Below are positions 62,750-64,000 of a DNA stretch of 64,000 bases, in pieces. The stretch is from CAVSRC01 sp963782045 (GTDB lineage: Bacteria; Pseudomonadota; Alphaproteobacteria; Rhizobiales; Kaistiaceae). The notes below the pieces were generated by a model. The model made no database searches and was not told the DNA's origin. It saw only the letters and a list, made by a program, of their open reading frames with translations. The position numbers and the translations under genes were made by a program. Every line of letters begins with the position of its first letter. The first letter of the stretch is position 1. The stretch is taken from positions 310,001 through 374,000 of the forward strand of contig CAWAIR010000006.1 in assembly GCA_963782045.1 (NCBI GenBank). Reading direction: 5' to 3'.

Positions 62750-63258
62750 TGAAGGCACCCGGAATGCTGATGCTGCGGGCGGCAGTCATGGCGCTGGTGC
62801 TGGCGGTGCTGGCGATCTGGCTGATCCCCGATGGCGCCTATGTGTGGATGAAGGTGCTGCACATCGTCGCCATCATCTCGTGGATGGCGGGGCTGCTCTA
62901 TCTGCCGCGGCTGTTCGTCTACCACTGCGAGGCGGTGGCCGGCTCGAAGCAGTCGGAAACCTTCAAGGTGATGGAGCGGCGGCTGCTCAGGGCGATCATG
63001 ACGCCGGCGATGATCGCGAGCTGGGCGGTCGGCCTGTGGCTGGCCTGGGACCTGAACCTGTTCGGCGACCTCTGGTTCCAGCTCAAGCTGCTGTTGGCGC
63101 TCTGCCTCACCTGGGTGCACTGGTTCCTGGCCAACGCGACGCTGGAATTCGCCGAGGACCGCAACCAGCGGCCGCAGCGCCTCTACCGCTTCGTCAACGA
63201 GGTGCCGACGCTTCTGATGATCGGCATCGTCATCCTAGTCATCGTGCGGCCGTTCTGA
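62746..63258 (+). CDS. hemJ: Protoporphyrinogen IX oxidase HemJ
   Basis: An integral membrane enzyme that oxidises protoporphyrinogen IX, the step before iron insertion; it is the common form in alphaproteobacteria lacking HemG and HemY. 170 residues with four to five helices. The signature WMKVLHIVAIISWMAGLLYL and PRLFVYH contains the conserved His. RRLLRAIMTPAMIASWAVGL and LKLLLALCLTWVHWFLA follow. The ATG overlaps the hemE stop. Together with hemE it gives a short heme operon. Confidence 0.93.
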   Translation: MMKAPGMLMLRAAVMALVLAVLAIWLIPDGAYVWMKVLHIVAIISWMAGLLYLPRLFVYHCEAVAGSKQSETFKVMERRLLRAIMTPAMIASWAVGLWLAWDLNLFGDLWFQLKLLLALCLTWVHWFLANATLEFAEDRNQRPQRLYRFVNEVPTLLMIGIVILVIVRPF

Positions 63259-63452
63259 TCCCGCGGGAACGCGCGCTTTCGGCCTTGCGGTGGCCGATGC
63301 GAGCCATTATCTTGCCGGCAACCGCACAAGCAGACAGGCGCCGGCGGCAACTCCAGGCCAGATGGCGCCCCGACCTCCAACGTCGGTCAGAAGTTCTGCG
63401 ACTTCCCACTGTCGGTTTCTTTTCCCAGACTCATCCAAGAGAATCCCGCTCC
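63259..63452. other. Intergenic stretch before rho
   Basis: 194 bases between hemJ and rho. I see no ORF or strong hairpin. It probably holds the rho promoter and leader; rho leaders are often autoregulated, but no specific site could be identified. Confidence 0.4.
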
Positions 63453-64000
63453 ATGCGAGAAATGAAACTCAAAGACCTGAAGGCGAAATCGCCTGTCGAG
63501 CTGTTGGCCTTTGCCGAAGAGCTCGGGGTCGAAAGCGCGAGCACGCTGCGCAAGCAGGAGCTGATGTTCGCCATCCTCAAGCAGCTCGCCGCCCAGGAAA
63601 CCGACATCATCGGCGAGGGCGTGGTGGAAGTGCTGCTGGACGGCTTCGGCTTCCTGCGCTCGCCGGACGCCAACTACCTGGCCGGCGCCGACGACATCTA
63701 CGTATCGCCGTCGCAGATCCGGCGCTTCTCGCTGAGGACCGGCGATACGGTCGAGGGTCAGATCCGCGGGCCGAAAGAAGGCGAGCGCTACTTCGCGCTG
63801 CTCAAGGTCAACTCGATCAACTTCGAGGACCCGGAGAAGGCGCGCCACAAGATCAACTTCGACAACCTGACGCCGCTCTATCCCGACAAGCGCTTCAAGA
63901 TGGAAGTCGACAACCCGACGTCGAAGGACATGACGGCGCGGGTGATCGACCTGGTGGCGCCGCTCGGCAAGGGCCAGCGCGCGCTGATCACGGCGCAGCC
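63453..64000 (+). CDS. rho: Transcription termination factor Rho, 5' part only
   Basis: The first 182 residues of the hexameric RNA helicase that ends transcription. ATG at 63453 (MREMKLKDLKAKSPVELLAF), with an ATG three codons later (63462) as an alternative. The N-terminal helix bundle, then the RNA-binding cold-shock-like fold (GFGFLRSPDANYLAGADDIY, SLRTGDTVEGQIRGPKEGER) are present. The ATPase core lies beyond the right edge; family length is about 420. hemE-hemJ-rho rightward of the origin is a known alphaproteobacterial order. Confidence 0.96.
   Translation, partial: MREMKLKDLKAKSPVELLAFAEELGVESASTLRKQELMFAILKQLAAQETDIIGEGVVEVLLDGFGFLRSPDANYLAGADDIYVSPSQIRRFSLRTGDTVEGQIRGPKEGERYFALLKVNSINFEDPEKARHKINFDNLTPLYPDKRFKMEVDNPTSKDMTARVIDLVAPLGKGQRALITAQ

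Overview
The window is high-GC chromosomal DNA (roughly two-thirds G+C by eye) from an alphaproteobacterium, most likely Hyphomicrobiales (Rhizobiales). The evidence is gene order and family content: glnD/mutS, dnaK/dnaJ with a phospholipid-methyltransferase-like gene, hisB-hisH-hisA-hisF-hisE-coaA, hslVU, a DUF1402 gene, hemW-rdgB-rph next to hrcA, and dnaQ-coaE-aroE-maf-PPSR facing hemE-hemJ-rho. Rhizobial-type intergenic palindromes and an alphaproteobacterial heat-shock promoter agree with this. I do not name a genus. No rRNA, tRNA, IS element, prophage or CRISPR array was seen.

Layout. 1-13.3 kb: glnD (cut by the window edge), a GH1 glycosidase, a tiny glycine-rich hydrophobic gene, mutS, malic enzyme maeB, signal peptidase lepB, a pyruvate-kinase-like gene and alkB. 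13.4-21.0 kb: a rightward block with a heat-shock-type promoter, dnaK, a GNAT acetyltransferase, dnaJ, a methyltransferase, a histidine phosphatase, an FMN reductase, DUF1330, dapB and gpmA. 21-30.2 kb: MarR-GNAT fusion, AraC-type alkyltransferase, DUF2244, nth, a PfkB kinase, secB, Tim44-like, mltA, Smr and DUF1402. 30.4-39.8 kb: hslU/hslV, an aldo/keto reductase, the histidine operon with coaA, then grpE. 39.8-52.5 kb: hybrid histidine kinase, comM, a nuclease-like gene, a HAD gene, gshB, yraN, rsmI, an LpoA-like lipoprotein, hemW, rdgB, rph and hrcA. 52.7-64 kb: an amylosucrase-like GH13 enzyme, an LLM monooxygenase, and the origin-proximal genes.

The main inference is that the 490-base space between the PPSR gene and hemE (61,301-61,789) is the chromosomal replication origin. 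It sits in the hemE context known for alphaproteobacterial origins. It is AT-richer than its surroundings, holds two DnaA-box-like sequences 11 bases apart and a TTAA-N7-TTAA CtrA-type site, and genes diverge from it on both sides.

The main accessory feature is a set of small, AT-rich ORFs between hisA and hisF, joined to each other and to hisF by overlapping stop/start codons. The last ORF has a pattern compatible with a Cas2/SinR-like ferredoxin fold.

A quality warning: from about 55.7 to 60.5 kb, seven consecutive genes (dnaQ, an alpha/beta hydrolase, an aldo/keto reductase, DUF2630, coaE, aroE, maf) are all broken by one-base indels. Several are normally essential and their reading frames are otherwise well preserved. 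This looks like a patch of poor sequence rather than real decay. hemE also lacks a normal start codon at the expected place.
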